A stretch of DNA of 7,860 nucleotides from an uncultured Oscillospiraceae bacterium (GCA_934630985.1 CAKTXO010000062.1:1-7860), one strand, 5' to 3'; numbered from the stretch's first letter, positions 1 through 5,644 are shown. Numbers and translations: made by a program. The notes: generated by a model from the letters alone, not told the origin.

Positions 1-389
1 ATGGAGAGAATGTAGCGGAAGGCTTCCAGATTCTCCCGGTGCAGAGCCGGGTTATAGACCTTCTCCATATCGTCCGGAGAGGTGGCACGCTGGGCATAGA
101 CATTGAACATGAGAAAGCTGTCATAGCCGTTGCCCAGAGCAATCCGCTCTACGGACTTGAGGGTGTTGTCCAGGGCATCGGGCTTTGCCGTGGAGGGGTT
201 GATGCCGATGCAGATCAGAGGATTTTTCCCCCTTGTGCCCAGCAGATACCGGTATTCCGAGTAGAAATTGGGGGCATAGAGCCATTTTTCAATGTCATAC
301 TCCGGGGAGGGGGTATTGGCGGCAGCCAGAGCCTCCCGGAAGGTCAGCAGGGAAAGGACAGTGGTAGGCGCGCTGGGAATGTGAGCCAT
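1..389 (-). CDS. DUF1643 domain protein, 3' end cut off by the window edge
   Basis: The first 129 residues are visible and the C-terminus lies beyond position 1. The reading frame shows the DUF1643 signature: an IGINPSTA block at residues 61-68, D74-N-T, R82, the N96-V-Y-A run and R101-A-T-S-P. DUF1643 proteins are small soluble proteins of unknown function found in bacteria and phages, so no reaction can be assigned. The residues before about 40 look like a variable N-terminal extension. The ATG at 387-389 shares one base with the TGA stop of the upstream membrane-protein gene (TGATG), which strongly suggests translational coupling and fixes the start. It is the last visible gene of the operon beginning at 2176. 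The family call is from remembered motifs, not a search. Confidence 0.8.
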   Translation of the reverse strand, partial: MAHIPSAPTTVLSLLTFREALAAANTPSPEYDIEKWLYAPNFYSEYRYLLGTRGKNPLICIGINPSTAKPDALDNTLKSVERIALGNGYDSFLMFNVYAQRATSPDDMEKVYNPALHRENLEAFRYILS

Positions 390-967
390 CAGACATCCTC
401 CACAGTGGGAAACCACAGGCTCTGGCTGGGGTCGTGAAAGTCACAGCTTTCCGGTTCCCGGCCGGTCTGACGGCACCAGCCGGCAAAGGCGGCGTCCAGG
501 AAGGGGTAGACCCCGTCCATGGTGGACTGGAGGCTCAGGGTGTTGCCGTCTGCCAGATGCAGTTCAATGACCACATTGCCGCCCTGGATCAGATACAGCT
601 TCTGGCCTCGAATCTGGTCATAGCGATAGGCGAGGGATTTTTTGGCGAATCTCGACAAAAGAAAGCTGTCCGCATCATAGAAAACGCCGAAGCTCAGGTA
701 GAATACCGCCAGTCCGGCGCCCATCAGCAGCACGATGACGCCGCCCCAGAGCAGAACCCGGTCGCCTTTGATTCCGGCGCAGATGGCCATAATGCCCAGA
801 GCGGACAGAATCACGCCGAAGAGCCCATAGCGTTTGTTGGCGCGGACGGCCAGACCGCTCATGTGCTGAGCCTTGCTGCGGAAGAGCTTGGCGAAAGCCT
901 TGTCCACCAGGCGGCACAGGCCGAACACAATGGCGGCAACAAGAATAATGGCAATTGCAGTTGACAT
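389..967 (-). CDS. Small membrane protein with three predicted helices and a PH-like C-terminal half
   Basis: This 192-residue protein has no function I can name. It has a hydrophobic N-terminal helix (about residues 3-18), a basic linker (about 22-46, rich in K and R), then a hairpin of two helices (about 47-66 and 70-93). The C-terminal half (about 94-165) alternates short beta-like segments, including FGVFYDADSFLLSRF, a YRYDQIRGQKLYLIQ strand pair and a VVIELHLADG strand. That resembles the bacterial PH-like domain seen in many small clostridial membrane proteins, and a DUF6560-type family is possible but unverified. The ATG at 965-967 is preceded by AAGGAG at 973-978 with 5-base spacing. 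It starts 26 bases after the cyclo-ligase gene and its stop overlaps the DUF1643 start by one base, so it is an internal operon gene. The membrane topology is inferred from hydrophobicity by eye. Confidence 0.75.
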   Translation of the reverse strand: MSTAIAIILVAAIVFGLCRLVDKAFAKLFRSKAQHMSGLAVRANKRYGLFGVILSALGIMAICAGIKGDRVLLWGGVIVLLMGAGLAVFYLSFGVFYDADSFLLSRFAKKSLAYRYDQIRGQKLYLIQGGNVVIELHLADGNTLSLQSTMDGVYPFLDAAFAGWCRQTGREPESCDFHDPSQSLWFPTVEDV

Positions 968-993
968 AATTTCTCCTTAAATTCAGCAGTCGC

Positions 994-1527
994 TTATGCC
1001 CAGAGCACCGTGTCCACGGGGATGTCGTGATCTTCCACGTCCAACTTGGGCAGCATCTGAAATTCGTAGCAAAGAGCCAGGGTGGGATGGTTGGGCTCCG
1101 CGGCCAGGAACTTATCGTAGAAGCCGCCGCCGTAACCGATTCGGTGGCCCTGGGGGTCGAAGGCCAGCCCGGGCATGAGCACCAGGGCGGTTTCGTCCTG
1201 AGCCACCGGCTCATCGGCGATGGGCTCGGGAATGCCCGCATATCCCTTGGCAACGGCATTCAAGTCGTCCAGGTACAGAAATTTCATTTCGTCGCCGTAG
1301 ACCTTGGGAACGGCTACCTTTTTCCCGTCCTTCAGGGCACGCTCCAGCATAGGCACCGTGCGTACCTCCTGGTTGTAGGGCAGGTAGCCGTAGATGGTTT
1401 TCGCGTTTTGGTAGGCCTCGCTTGCGAAAAATAACCGGGCGAGTTTGGCGCTCCGTTCTTCGATTTCCGCTTCCGTCATCGCCCGCTTCCGGGCGCGTAT
1501 TTCCCGGCGCAGTTCGGTTTTATCCAT
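994..1527 (-). CDS. 5-formyltetrahydrofolate cyclo-ligase (5,10-methenyl-THF synthetase)
   Basis: The enzyme converts 5-formyl-THF plus ATP to 5,10-methenyl-THF in the cytosol, returning the stable folate by-product to the one-carbon pool. The 177-residue product is close to the usual family length of about 180-200. It shows the expected order: a basic helical N-terminus (KTELRREIRARKRAM), the PKVYGDEMKF substrate-pocket region at about 74-83, an MPGLAFDPQGHR stretch at 118-129 and the diagnostic glycine-rich RIGYGGGFYDKFL at 129-141, ending with a DIPVD motif at 168-172. A longer in-frame ATG lies at 1579-1581, but the start at 1527 has AAGGAG seven bases upstream and begins at the conserved N-terminus. 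It overlaps the end of the upstream regulator gene by 8 bases. The family is also called YgfA/YqgN. The function is secure, but the link to its regulator neighbour is inference. Confidence 0.95.
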   Translation of the reverse strand: MDKTELRREIRARKRAMTEAEIEERSAKLARLFFASEAYQNAKTIYGYLPYNQEVRTVPMLERALKDGKKVAVPKVYGDEMKFLYLDDLNAVAKGYAGIPEPIADEPVAQDETALVLMPGLAFDPQGHRIGYGGGFYDKFLAAEPNHPTLALCYEFQMLPKLDVEDHDIPVDTVLWA

Positions 1528-2176
1528 TGGAATTCTCCTTTTTCTCGCTGTGGAACATTCGGAACCAGAGGAAAATGGCAATCTGCCCGGGAATGCCCAG
1601 CAGGAACAGTTTCAGATAGGAAACCTGCAAAACCACCCGCAATGTCACATAAATGCTCAGAAGGCAGCCCCAGACAATGGCACTGATGAGCATTTTGTTC
1701 CAGCGGAAGTCGTGCCAGGCCGAGCGCAGACTCAGCAACACGATGGCATTGGCGGGAATGGCGTAGAAAAACAGCAGACGGCTGTATTTTTCCAGAAAAT
1801 CGAAGGGGGACATGAGCACGAAGGCCAGCAGCGCCACAAACCACACCAGGGTAGAGGACAGAGCCAGAATCACATTCTTATTGGCCTTGCGCTTGAGAGC
1901 CTTTTCCGAAACCTGGGTCATGGCCTTCTCCAAGGTACCCGGGTTTCCCGGCAGAGCCTCCGGGTCGGTCAGAAGATCATTGACGGTGATGCCGAACTGA
2001 GACGCCAGCTGCATCAGGGTCAGCACATCGGGGATGGACTCCCCCCGCTCCCATTTGGAAACCGCCTTGTCGGAATAATTCAGTTTTTCCGCCAGTGCCA
2101 GCTGGGTCAGACCTGCCCGTTTGCGATAGGCGGCGATATTGGCTCCAATCTGATATTTCAGCTTCTCGTCGTCCAT
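1520..2176 (-). CDS. XRE-family transcriptional regulator with a C-terminal membrane domain
   Basis: This is a two-part protein of 218 residues. Residues about 8-70 form a Cro/C1-type helix-turn-helix DNA-binding domain: IGANIAAYRKRAGLTQLALAEKL, then a recognition helix around SDKAVSKWERG (35-45), then IPDVLTLMQLASQFGITVNDLL. A linker (71-100) leads to four hydrophobic segments at about 101-122, 132-150, 162-181 and 187-206, so it should be held in the membrane. Such HTH-plus-membrane proteins are common in clostridia and generally lack assigned ligands. GGAGGG at 2182-2187 sits five bases before the ATG at 2176. The longer frame from 2233 is disfavoured because a promoter lies inside it. As the first gene of its operon it may regulate its own promoter, but I cannot see an operator. 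Its stop lies 5 bases inside the cyclo-ligase gene, an 8-base overlap. Confidence 0.88.
   Translation of the reverse strand: MDDEKLKYQIGANIAAYRKRAGLTQLALAEKLNYSDKAVSKWERGESIPDVLTLMQLASQFGITVNDLLTDPEALPGNPGTLEKAMTQVSEKALKRKANKNVILALSSTLVWFVALLAFVLMSPFDFLEKYSRLLFFYAIPANAIVLLSLRSAWHDFRWNKMLISAIVWGCLLSIYVTLRVVLQVSYLKLFLLGIPGQIAIFLWFRMFHSEKKENSNG
1535..1540 (-). promoter_or_regulatory. Ribosome binding site that decides the cyclo-ligase start
   Basis: AAGGAG on the minus strand lies 7 bases before the ATG at 1525-1527. It sits inside the last codons of the upstream regulator gene, so a ribosome finishing that gene would uncover it. This favours the 177-residue product over the longer reading frame starting at 1581. 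Confidence 0.8.
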
Positions 2177-2181
2177 GTTTT

Positions 2182-2187
2182 CCCTCC
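2182..2187 (-). promoter_or_regulatory. Ribosome binding site of the XRE regulator
   Basis: GGAGGG lies 5 bases before the ATG at 2174-2176. It supports this start over an ATG five codons upstream (MTWRENMDD form) and over the frame extending to 2233. Confidence 0.75.
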
Positions 2188-2204
2188 AAGTCATTGTCCC
2201 CTCT

Positions 2205-2233
2205 AGCATATCACAAAAAACCGGGATTTGCAA
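2205..2233 (-). promoter_or_regulatory. Sigma-A-type promoter for the regulator/folate operon
   Basis: On the minus strand TTGCAA (2228-2233) and TATGCT (2205-2210) are separated by exactly 17 bases (2211-2227), a good match to the vegetative consensus. Transcription should start near 2198-2200, about 22-24 bases before the regulator ATG. The promoter lies in the 72-base gap after the AAA+ gene. I see no convincing hairpin-plus-T terminator in that gap, so read-through from the upstream operon is possible. Confidence 0.65.
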
Positions 2234-2248
2234 CCAAAAACCGCAGTG

Positions 2249-3742
2249 CTATAGCGCGTCCTGGCAGGCCTTGCGAAGAGCCGCCTGACGCTTGTGGTAC
2301 AGAAGGCACTCAGCCTGGCGCAGGTAGCCGGGGCAGCCGTGAAGCCGGATGAATTCCTGGGCGGCAGGGAGCTTGCTCAGGCCGGTGACCAGCAGATTCA
2401 TTTCCTGCCGATTCCCGAAGCTGTCCTCAGCGAACCGGAAGGCGTTGGTAAGCCCTTGGGAGACGGACTCCACGGCCGCTGCCCGGGCGGAAACATCCTC
2501 CGCAAACTGGGCTTTCAGGCAGGGAAATAACAGTTCACCGGTCTGCCGCCGCTCCCGGGCGGCGGCACCCATGGCTTCCAGTCGGTTCAGCACCCACCGC
2601 TCCACCAGAGCGTCTTTTCGGGAAATCAATCCGTTTTCCTCCTTGACCGCCAGCGCCTTTTCGGCCGCAGCGAGAAAATCCGCCAAGGATGGATTCTGCC
2701 CCTGGAACCGCTTCAGCATTTCGTGCAGCCGCACCGTCCGGACATCCAGGGTTTCGTAAGTCCGCAGACGGGCCCCCAGTCCCTCCAGCAAGAGATTGAC
2801 CACGCTGACACCCTCGTCAAAGCCGCCGGAAGAGGCCATGGCGGTCTTTTCCCGGTACTGCGCCTCGGTCAGTGTGCCCTCCAGCAGATCGGAAATGCCG
2901 TAGTCGGTGCCATATTTTCGGTACAGCCGCCAGTAGGCGGCAAAATCCCGGGCGGTATCGGCCTTGTGCAGGTATTCAAAAATCAGTTCCTCCGTTACGG
3001 GAAGACCGTGGGAGGCGTAGCTTTCCAGCAGCCGGGACAGATCCTCCCAGCCCCGGGCGGTGACGAAGGACAGCTCTCCGTCCTTCCGGGTCACGGCGTA
3101 GAACCGATCGGGCTTCACCGTGAGATACGACAGAACGGCTCCGGGAAGCTGCCGCTGGCGGGCATAGTCCAGCCAGACGGAAAGGTCGGCCTCCACCTGG
3201 ATCTGCCGAACCCGATCCAGGGTCACCACGTCAAATTCCCGGACAGACTTGTTATATTCCGGCGGATTCCCCGCGGCTACCACCACCCAGCCCGCAGGCA
3301 GACGATGGGTGCCGAAGGTCTTGTTCTGCAAGAATTGAAGCATGGTAGGCGCCAGAGTCTCCGACACACAGTTGATTTCGTCCAGAAACAGAATGCCCTC
3401 CGGCGTTCCTGTCTGCTCCATGGCATCGTAAACCGAGGCGATGATCTCGCTCATGGTGTATTCCGTCACGGTAACGGCAGTCCCGCCGTAGTGCTTTTCC
3501 ACCAGCCGAGGCAGGCCGATGGCGCTTTGCCGGGTGTGATGGGACAGGGTGTAGGACACCAGATTCACGGCGCAGTCTTTCGCCGCCTGCTCCAAAATGG
3601 CGGTTTTGCCGATGCCGGGAGGCCCCATCAGCAGCAGTGGCCGCTGATGGGCCGCCGGAAACAGGTACTGGCCTTCCCCGTCCTTCTCAAGATAGGCCTG
3701 TACCGTGCGGATAATTTCTTCTTTTGCTTCCTGAATGTTCAT
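2249..3742 (-). CDS. MoxR-like AAA+ ATPase partnered with a VWA-like protein
   Basis: This cytosolic ATPase has 497 residues. The AAA+ core fills about residues 1-200: Walker A GPPGIGKT at 40-47, Walker B ILFLDE at 117-122 with the acidic pair D121/E122, a sensor-1-like AAGNP at 156-160 and a DRVRQIQVEAD stretch around 176-186, the region that usually carries the subunit-interface arginine. The remaining roughly 300 residues are mostly helical with charged segments, longer than the compact lid of a minimal MoxR and not obviously any named domain. MoxR-type ATPases form hexameric rings that remodel or load cofactors into partner proteins, typically together with a VWA-domain protein encoded next door, which is the arrangement here. 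The ATG at 3740-3742 follows AGGAG by six bases, and that site includes the TAG stop of the VWA-like gene 9 bases upstream, so the two are likely translated together. The substrate is unknown. Confidence 0.9.
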   Translation of the reverse strand: MNIQEAKEEIIRTVQAYLEKDGEGQYLFPAAHQRPLLLMGPPGIGKTAILEQAAKDCAVNLVSYTLSHHTRQSAIGLPRLVEKHYGGTAVTVTEYTMSEIIASVYDAMEQTGTPEGILFLDEINCVSETLAPTMLQFLQNKTFGTHRLPAGWVVVAAGNPPEYNKSVREFDVVTLDRVRQIQVEADLSVWLDYARQRQLPGAVLSYLTVKPDRFYAVTRKDGELSFVTARGWEDLSRLLESYASHGLPVTEELIFEYLHKADTARDFAAYWRLYRKYGTDYGISDLLEGTLTEAQYREKTAMASSGGFDEGVSVVNLLLEGLGARLRTYETLDVRTVRLHEMLKRFQGQNPSLADFLAAAEKALAVKEENGLISRKDALVERWVLNRLEAMGAAARERRQTGELLFPCLKAQFAEDVSARAAAVESVSQGLTNAFRFAEDSFGNRQEMNLLVTGLSKLPAAQEFIRLHGCPGYLRQAECLLYHKRQAALRKACQDAL

Positions 3743-3751
3743 AGTCGGCTC

Positions 3752-4957
3752 CTAGATTTGAAAACAGTGAGCCCATTTGGGCACCAGCTCCGGGTGACCG
3801 GAGCCTTTCAGCAGCACAAAGGCGGTTTCGTAATCCGGAGGTTGGGTGGGATAAAACCCGTCTCCGTCGGTGAAGTAGAGCAGAGCCTTGAGGTTTTTCA
3901 GCTGCTTTGTCCGGCGAAGCTTTTCCACATAGTCGAATACCGGGGTAAAATCCGTGCCGCCCCGACCCTGGATGACCACCTTTTTGGCGTAATCCAGCCA
4001 ATCCTCCCGGCTTTGAATCCGGGTCACGTCCTGGATAACACAGTCACATTGGAGAAAATACACGTTCATTTTCCGGAAAAAGTTCTCCTGATTGGATAGC
4101 AGCTTCCAGGTTTCCGCCAGAAACCGGCTGACGGTTTCCTTATCGCAGGAGCCGGAGGTGTCGATGGCGATGACCAGTTCTTCCAGCCGCCGAACCTCCT
4201 GGGATTCCAGCGGCTCCAGGAAGGGGGTGCCCAGATCAAGCCCCAGCCGGTAATAGGCGTAGTCGAAGCTCTCCATATCCAGCTGCATTTCTTCCCGGAG
4301 AGCGGCAAAGGGTTCCAGATATCTTCGGTAGTCGAACTGTCCGGCTTGCGCATCCTCCGCCTCTTCCAGCCCGGCACCGGCAGTGTGCCCCCGTTTTCCT
4401 GCCCCGGTCTTGTCCCCGGCGGCAGCCAGCAGAAGGGTCTCCCATTTCCGGCGGCTCGTCTCCCCAGGGGCATCCTTCCAGCTGCTGTGGTCATCAAAGG
4501 CATAGGACTTTCCGTCAAAGTCTGGGGCGTTTTCCCGGAGATAGCCGTAAATCTGCTGGGCGGTGAGGGGTTGCCTGCCCAGTTCCGGGAGAATGGGCGG
4601 CTTTTTCCCCAGCCGGGGCAGTTCTAACCCTTCGATGATACGCTCTACGGTCAGGTCGCATGCGGTATCCCAGAGAGCTTCTCCGGCGTGGTCACTGAAG
4701 GGGTGCAGATACAGGCAGTGCAGCAGCATATGCAGAAATCCCCGGAGCAGAGCCTCCGGCTGTGCGGCGTATATTCGCAGCAGGTCTTCCGGACGAAATC
4801 GGGCCGTGCCGTCCTCCAGACGAAAGCCAGGCTTTTCGTCCGGTTTCCAGGGAAGAGCTGCCAACGCTCCGCCTAATTGCGGAAGGGCATCCAGAAGCTG
4901 CTGCCGGGTCAGTTCCAGCACCTGGGCGCACAGGCGGGTTTTCTCATCGGTCGTCAT
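3752..4957 (-). CDS. DUF2201-type protein: metallopeptidase-like N-terminus plus VWA-like C-terminus
   Basis: This 401-residue protein has two regions. The N-terminal part (about 1-150) matches the putative metallopeptidase domain of the DUF2201 family, but its helix reads H76-M-L-L-H80 followed by H85, so the glutamate of a classical HExxH zinc-protease motif is methionine. Peptidase activity is therefore doubtful, although metal binding by the histidines remains possible. A low-complexity, charged and glycine/alanine-rich linker (about 150-205) follows. The C-terminal VWA-like domain (about 258-401) carries a complete-looking MIDAS: D266-T-S-G-S270, T335 in GRGGTDF and D364 in TDGDG. The gene overlaps the preceding small gene by ATGA (4954-4957) and sits 9 bases before the AAA+ gene. 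By analogy with MoxR/VWA and RavA/ViaA pairs it is probably the substrate-contacting partner of the ATPase. The pairing is seen, the role is inferred. Confidence 0.88.
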   Translation of the reverse strand: MTTDEKTRLCAQVLELTRQQLLDALPQLGGALAALPWKPDEKPGFRLEDGTARFRPEDLLRIYAAQPEALLRGFLHMLLHCLYLHPFSDHAGEALWDTACDLTVERIIEGLELPRLGKKPPILPELGRQPLTAQQIYGYLRENAPDFDGKSYAFDDHSSWKDAPGETSRRKWETLLLAAAGDKTGAGKRGHTAGAGLEEAEDAQAGQFDYRRYLEPFAALREEMQLDMESFDYAYYRLGLDLGTPFLEPLESQEVRRLEELVIAIDTSGSCDKETVSRFLAETWKLLSNQENFFRKMNVYFLQCDCVIQDVTRIQSREDWLDYAKKVVIQGRGGTDFTPVFDYVEKLRRTKQLKNLKALLYFTDGDGFYPTQPPDYETAFVLLKGSGHPELVPKWAHCFQI

Positions 4958-5301
4958 AGAGAAAAGTCCCGATCCGAAAAGCCCACCAGCTCCGCTTTCC
5001 GGCGCAGAAGCAGCACGAAGCCCTCGGTGGATTTCAGGGAGATCGCCAGGCTCAGACCATCTTCCAGAAGCCCCGCAGTGAGCCAGCCCTGCTCTAGTAG
5101 TTGTTCCAGCTCCTCCGTCCGACCTTCCCGCAGAAGCAGCTCCATGGCAGGCCGCAGCCGCCGCCGCAAATAGGATTCTAAGGCCTGCTTTTGCGTTTCG
5201 TCCGCCAGTCCGGAAAAATAGCCTTCCAGCGCCAGACCCAGCCGCAGGTCCTCCCGGGGCGCGGACTGAAACCGGGCAAACAGCCCATCCATTTCCGACA
5301 T
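4954..5301 (-). CDS. Small helical-repeat (ankyrin-like) protein leading the AAA+/VWA operon
   Basis: The 115-residue soluble protein is predicted to be almost all helix and is rich in leucine, glutamate and arginine. Residues about 60-103 contain helix pairs such as TEELEQLLEQGWL and DGLSLAISLKSTEGFVLLLRRKAEL, the second of which has the feel of a degenerate ankyrin or similar alpha-solenoid unit. No catalytic motif, signal peptide or membrane segment is visible, and I do not recognise a named family. The ATG at 5299-5301 is preceded by AGGGGGG (5308-5314) with six-base spacing. A longer frame reaches 5358, but the operon promoter lies inside that extension, which argues for the shorter product. 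It overlaps the VWA-like gene by four bases (ATGA), so it is co-translated with it. Such a protein could be an adaptor or substrate-binding subunit for the ATPase machine, which is inference only. Confidence 0.75.
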   Translation of the reverse strand: MSEMDGLFARFQSAPREDLRLGLALEGYFSGLADETQKQALESYLRRRLRPAMELLLREGRTEELEQLLEQGWLTAGLLEDGLSLAISLKSTEGFVLLLRRKAELVGFSDRDFSL

Positions 5302-5307
5302 ATAATG

Positions 5308-5314
5308 CCCCCCT
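5308..5314 (-). promoter_or_regulatory. Ribosome binding site of the small helical-repeat gene
   Basis: AGGGGGG lies 6 bases before the ATG at 5299-5301. It is an imperfect but G-rich Shine-Dalgarno sequence, located between the promoter -10 and the chosen start. Confidence 0.6.
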
Positions 5315-5331
5315 ATTACCAATTTTTCTCT

Positions 5332-5360
5332 ATCATAGCACATATTTTCCCGACGCACAA
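5332..5360 (-). promoter_or_regulatory. Promoter of the AAA+/VWA operon, with extended -10
   Basis: On the minus strand TTGTGC (5355-5360) and TATGAT (5332-5337) are spaced by 17 bases. The -10 is preceded by TG plus one base (TGC-TATGAT), an extended -10 that should compensate for the weak second half of the -35. Transcription should begin near 5325, giving a leader of about 25 bases. The -35 is only 13 bases from the end of the inverted-repeat element at 5374-5588, so the element forms the upstream flank of this promoter. Confidence 0.65.
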
Positions 5361-5373
5361 GGAAAAGAAAACA

Positions 5374-5415
5374 ATGTCATTGCGAACCAGTCCGCAGACT
5401 GGTGTGGCAATCCGT
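5374..5415 (+). repeat. Left terminal arm of the composite element, itself a hairpin
   Basis: The arm begins ATGTCATTGCGAACCAGT and ends TGTGGCAATCCGT, with CCAGTC-CGCA-GACTGG (5387-5402) forming a 6-bp hairpin in the middle. Flanking segments ATTGC (5379-5383) and GCAAT (5407-5411) can also pair around that hairpin, giving a longer imperfect foldback. Confidence 0.75.
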
Positions 5416-5417
5416 TT

Positions 5418-5472
5418 CCCTCTGGGCTCCGCCCCTGTGGGGGGGAGCCGGCGGCGAAGCCGACTGAGAGGG
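5418..5472. repeat. GC-rich branched hairpin inside the composite element
   Basis: CCCTCT (5418-5423) pairs with AGAGGG (5467-5472) and encloses two further hairpins. The first is 5425-5449: GGCTCC, one mismatch, CCCC, a TGT loop, GGGG, one mismatch, GGAGCC. The second is 5452-5462: CGGC-GAA-GCCG. The three together would form a multi-branched fold in RNA or single-stranded DNA. Confidence 0.65.
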
Positions 5473-5487
5473 TAGCCCTCATCCGTC

Positions 5488-5533
5488 TCACGCTTGCGGG
5501 GGACACGTGAGCCACCTTCCCCGTGGGGGAAGG
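5488..5533. repeat. Two further hairpins inside the composite element
   Basis: TCACG (5488-5492) pairs with CGTGA (5506-5510). After a 4-base gap, CCTTCCCC (5515-5522) pairs perfectly with GGGGAAGG (5526-5533) around a GTG loop. The second is an 8-bp stem with no adjacent T-tract, so it does not look like an ordinary intrinsic terminator on either strand. Confidence 0.6.
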
Positions 5534-5542
5534 CTTATGGGT

Positions 5543-5588
5543 ACGGATTGCCACACCAGTGACATCGGTCACTGGTTCGCAATGACAT
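5543..5588 (-). repeat. Right terminal arm of the composite element, itself a hairpin
   Basis: Read on the minus strand this arm has the same outer 18 and inner 13 bases as the left arm, but the central hairpin is CCAGTGAC-CGAT-GTCACTGG (5556-5575), 8 bp rather than 6 bp. The hairpin tip differs from the left arm in sequence and length but keeps perfect self-complementarity. Confidence 0.75.
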
Positions 5589-5590
5589 GC

Positions 5591-5635
5591 GTTGAATGCT
5601 GCTGTCAGCAACCAATTCAACCGTCCCGAAGGGAC
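5591..5635. repeat. Short hairpins flanking the composite element
   Basis: GTTGAAT (5591-5597) and ATTCAAC (5615-5621) are inverted copies, with GCTG...CAGC complementarity inside. Immediately after, GTCCC-GAA-GGGAC (5623-5635) forms a 5-bp stem. No gene is visible here. The block may be a second small repeat unit adjoining the larger element. Confidence 0.5.
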
Positions 5636-5644
5636 ACAATTTCT

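Larger units (their letters stand above)
5374..5588. repeat. 215-bp composite element with nested terminal inverted repeats (MITE-like)
   Basis: The element is bounded by long inverted arms: 5374-5415 and 5543-5588. The outer 18 bases and the inner 13 bases of the two arms match exactly in inverted orientation. Between the arms lie several GC-rich hairpins. It encodes no plausible protein, although frames run through it on both strands. It sits between the glmM terminator and the promoter of the AAA+/VWA operon. I recall similar sequence blocks being scattered through intergenic regions of gut Oscillospiraceae and Faecalibacterium-like genomes, but I could not search. No clear target-site duplication is seen at its edges: the bases outside are AAAACA on the left and GCGTTG on the right. 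It could be a non-autonomous transposable element or a dispersed structured-RNA or extragenic palindromic repeat. Confidence 0.75.

Noticed and set aside
434..964. Plus-strand open frame of 176 codons
   Set aside because: It exactly mirrors the three-helix membrane protein gene, which has a proper ribosome binding site and couples with its neighbours.
1528..1581. Longer N-terminus for the cyclo-ligase starting at 1581
   Set aside because: The extra residues do not look like the family and the AAGGAG at 1535-1540 points to the ATG at 1527.
1445..2206. Plus-strand open frame of 253 codons
   Set aside because: It is antisense to the XRE regulator and the start of the cyclo-ligase, with Q/H/G-rich shadow composition.
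2211..2248. Terminator after the AAA+ gene
   Set aside because: T-runs are present on the minus strand, but I find no stem longer than about three base pairs before them.
2723..4099. Plus-strand open frame of 458 codons
   Set aside because: It lies antisense across the AAA+ and VWA-like genes, with no ribosome binding site or recognisable motif. It is a shadow of the codon bias of the real genes.
5302..5358. Upstream in-frame ATG codons for the small helical-repeat gene
   Set aside because: The promoter -10 and -35 lie inside that extension and the only plausible Shine-Dalgarno sequence sits just before 5301.
5515..5533. Intrinsic terminator at the CCTTCCCC/GGGGAAGG hairpin
   Set aside because: The stem is strong but neither side is followed by a T-tract, and a better terminator for glmM already lies at 5666-5692.
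5374..5588. CRISPR array
   Set aside because: There are only two arms, in inverted not direct orientation, with no regular spacer units.
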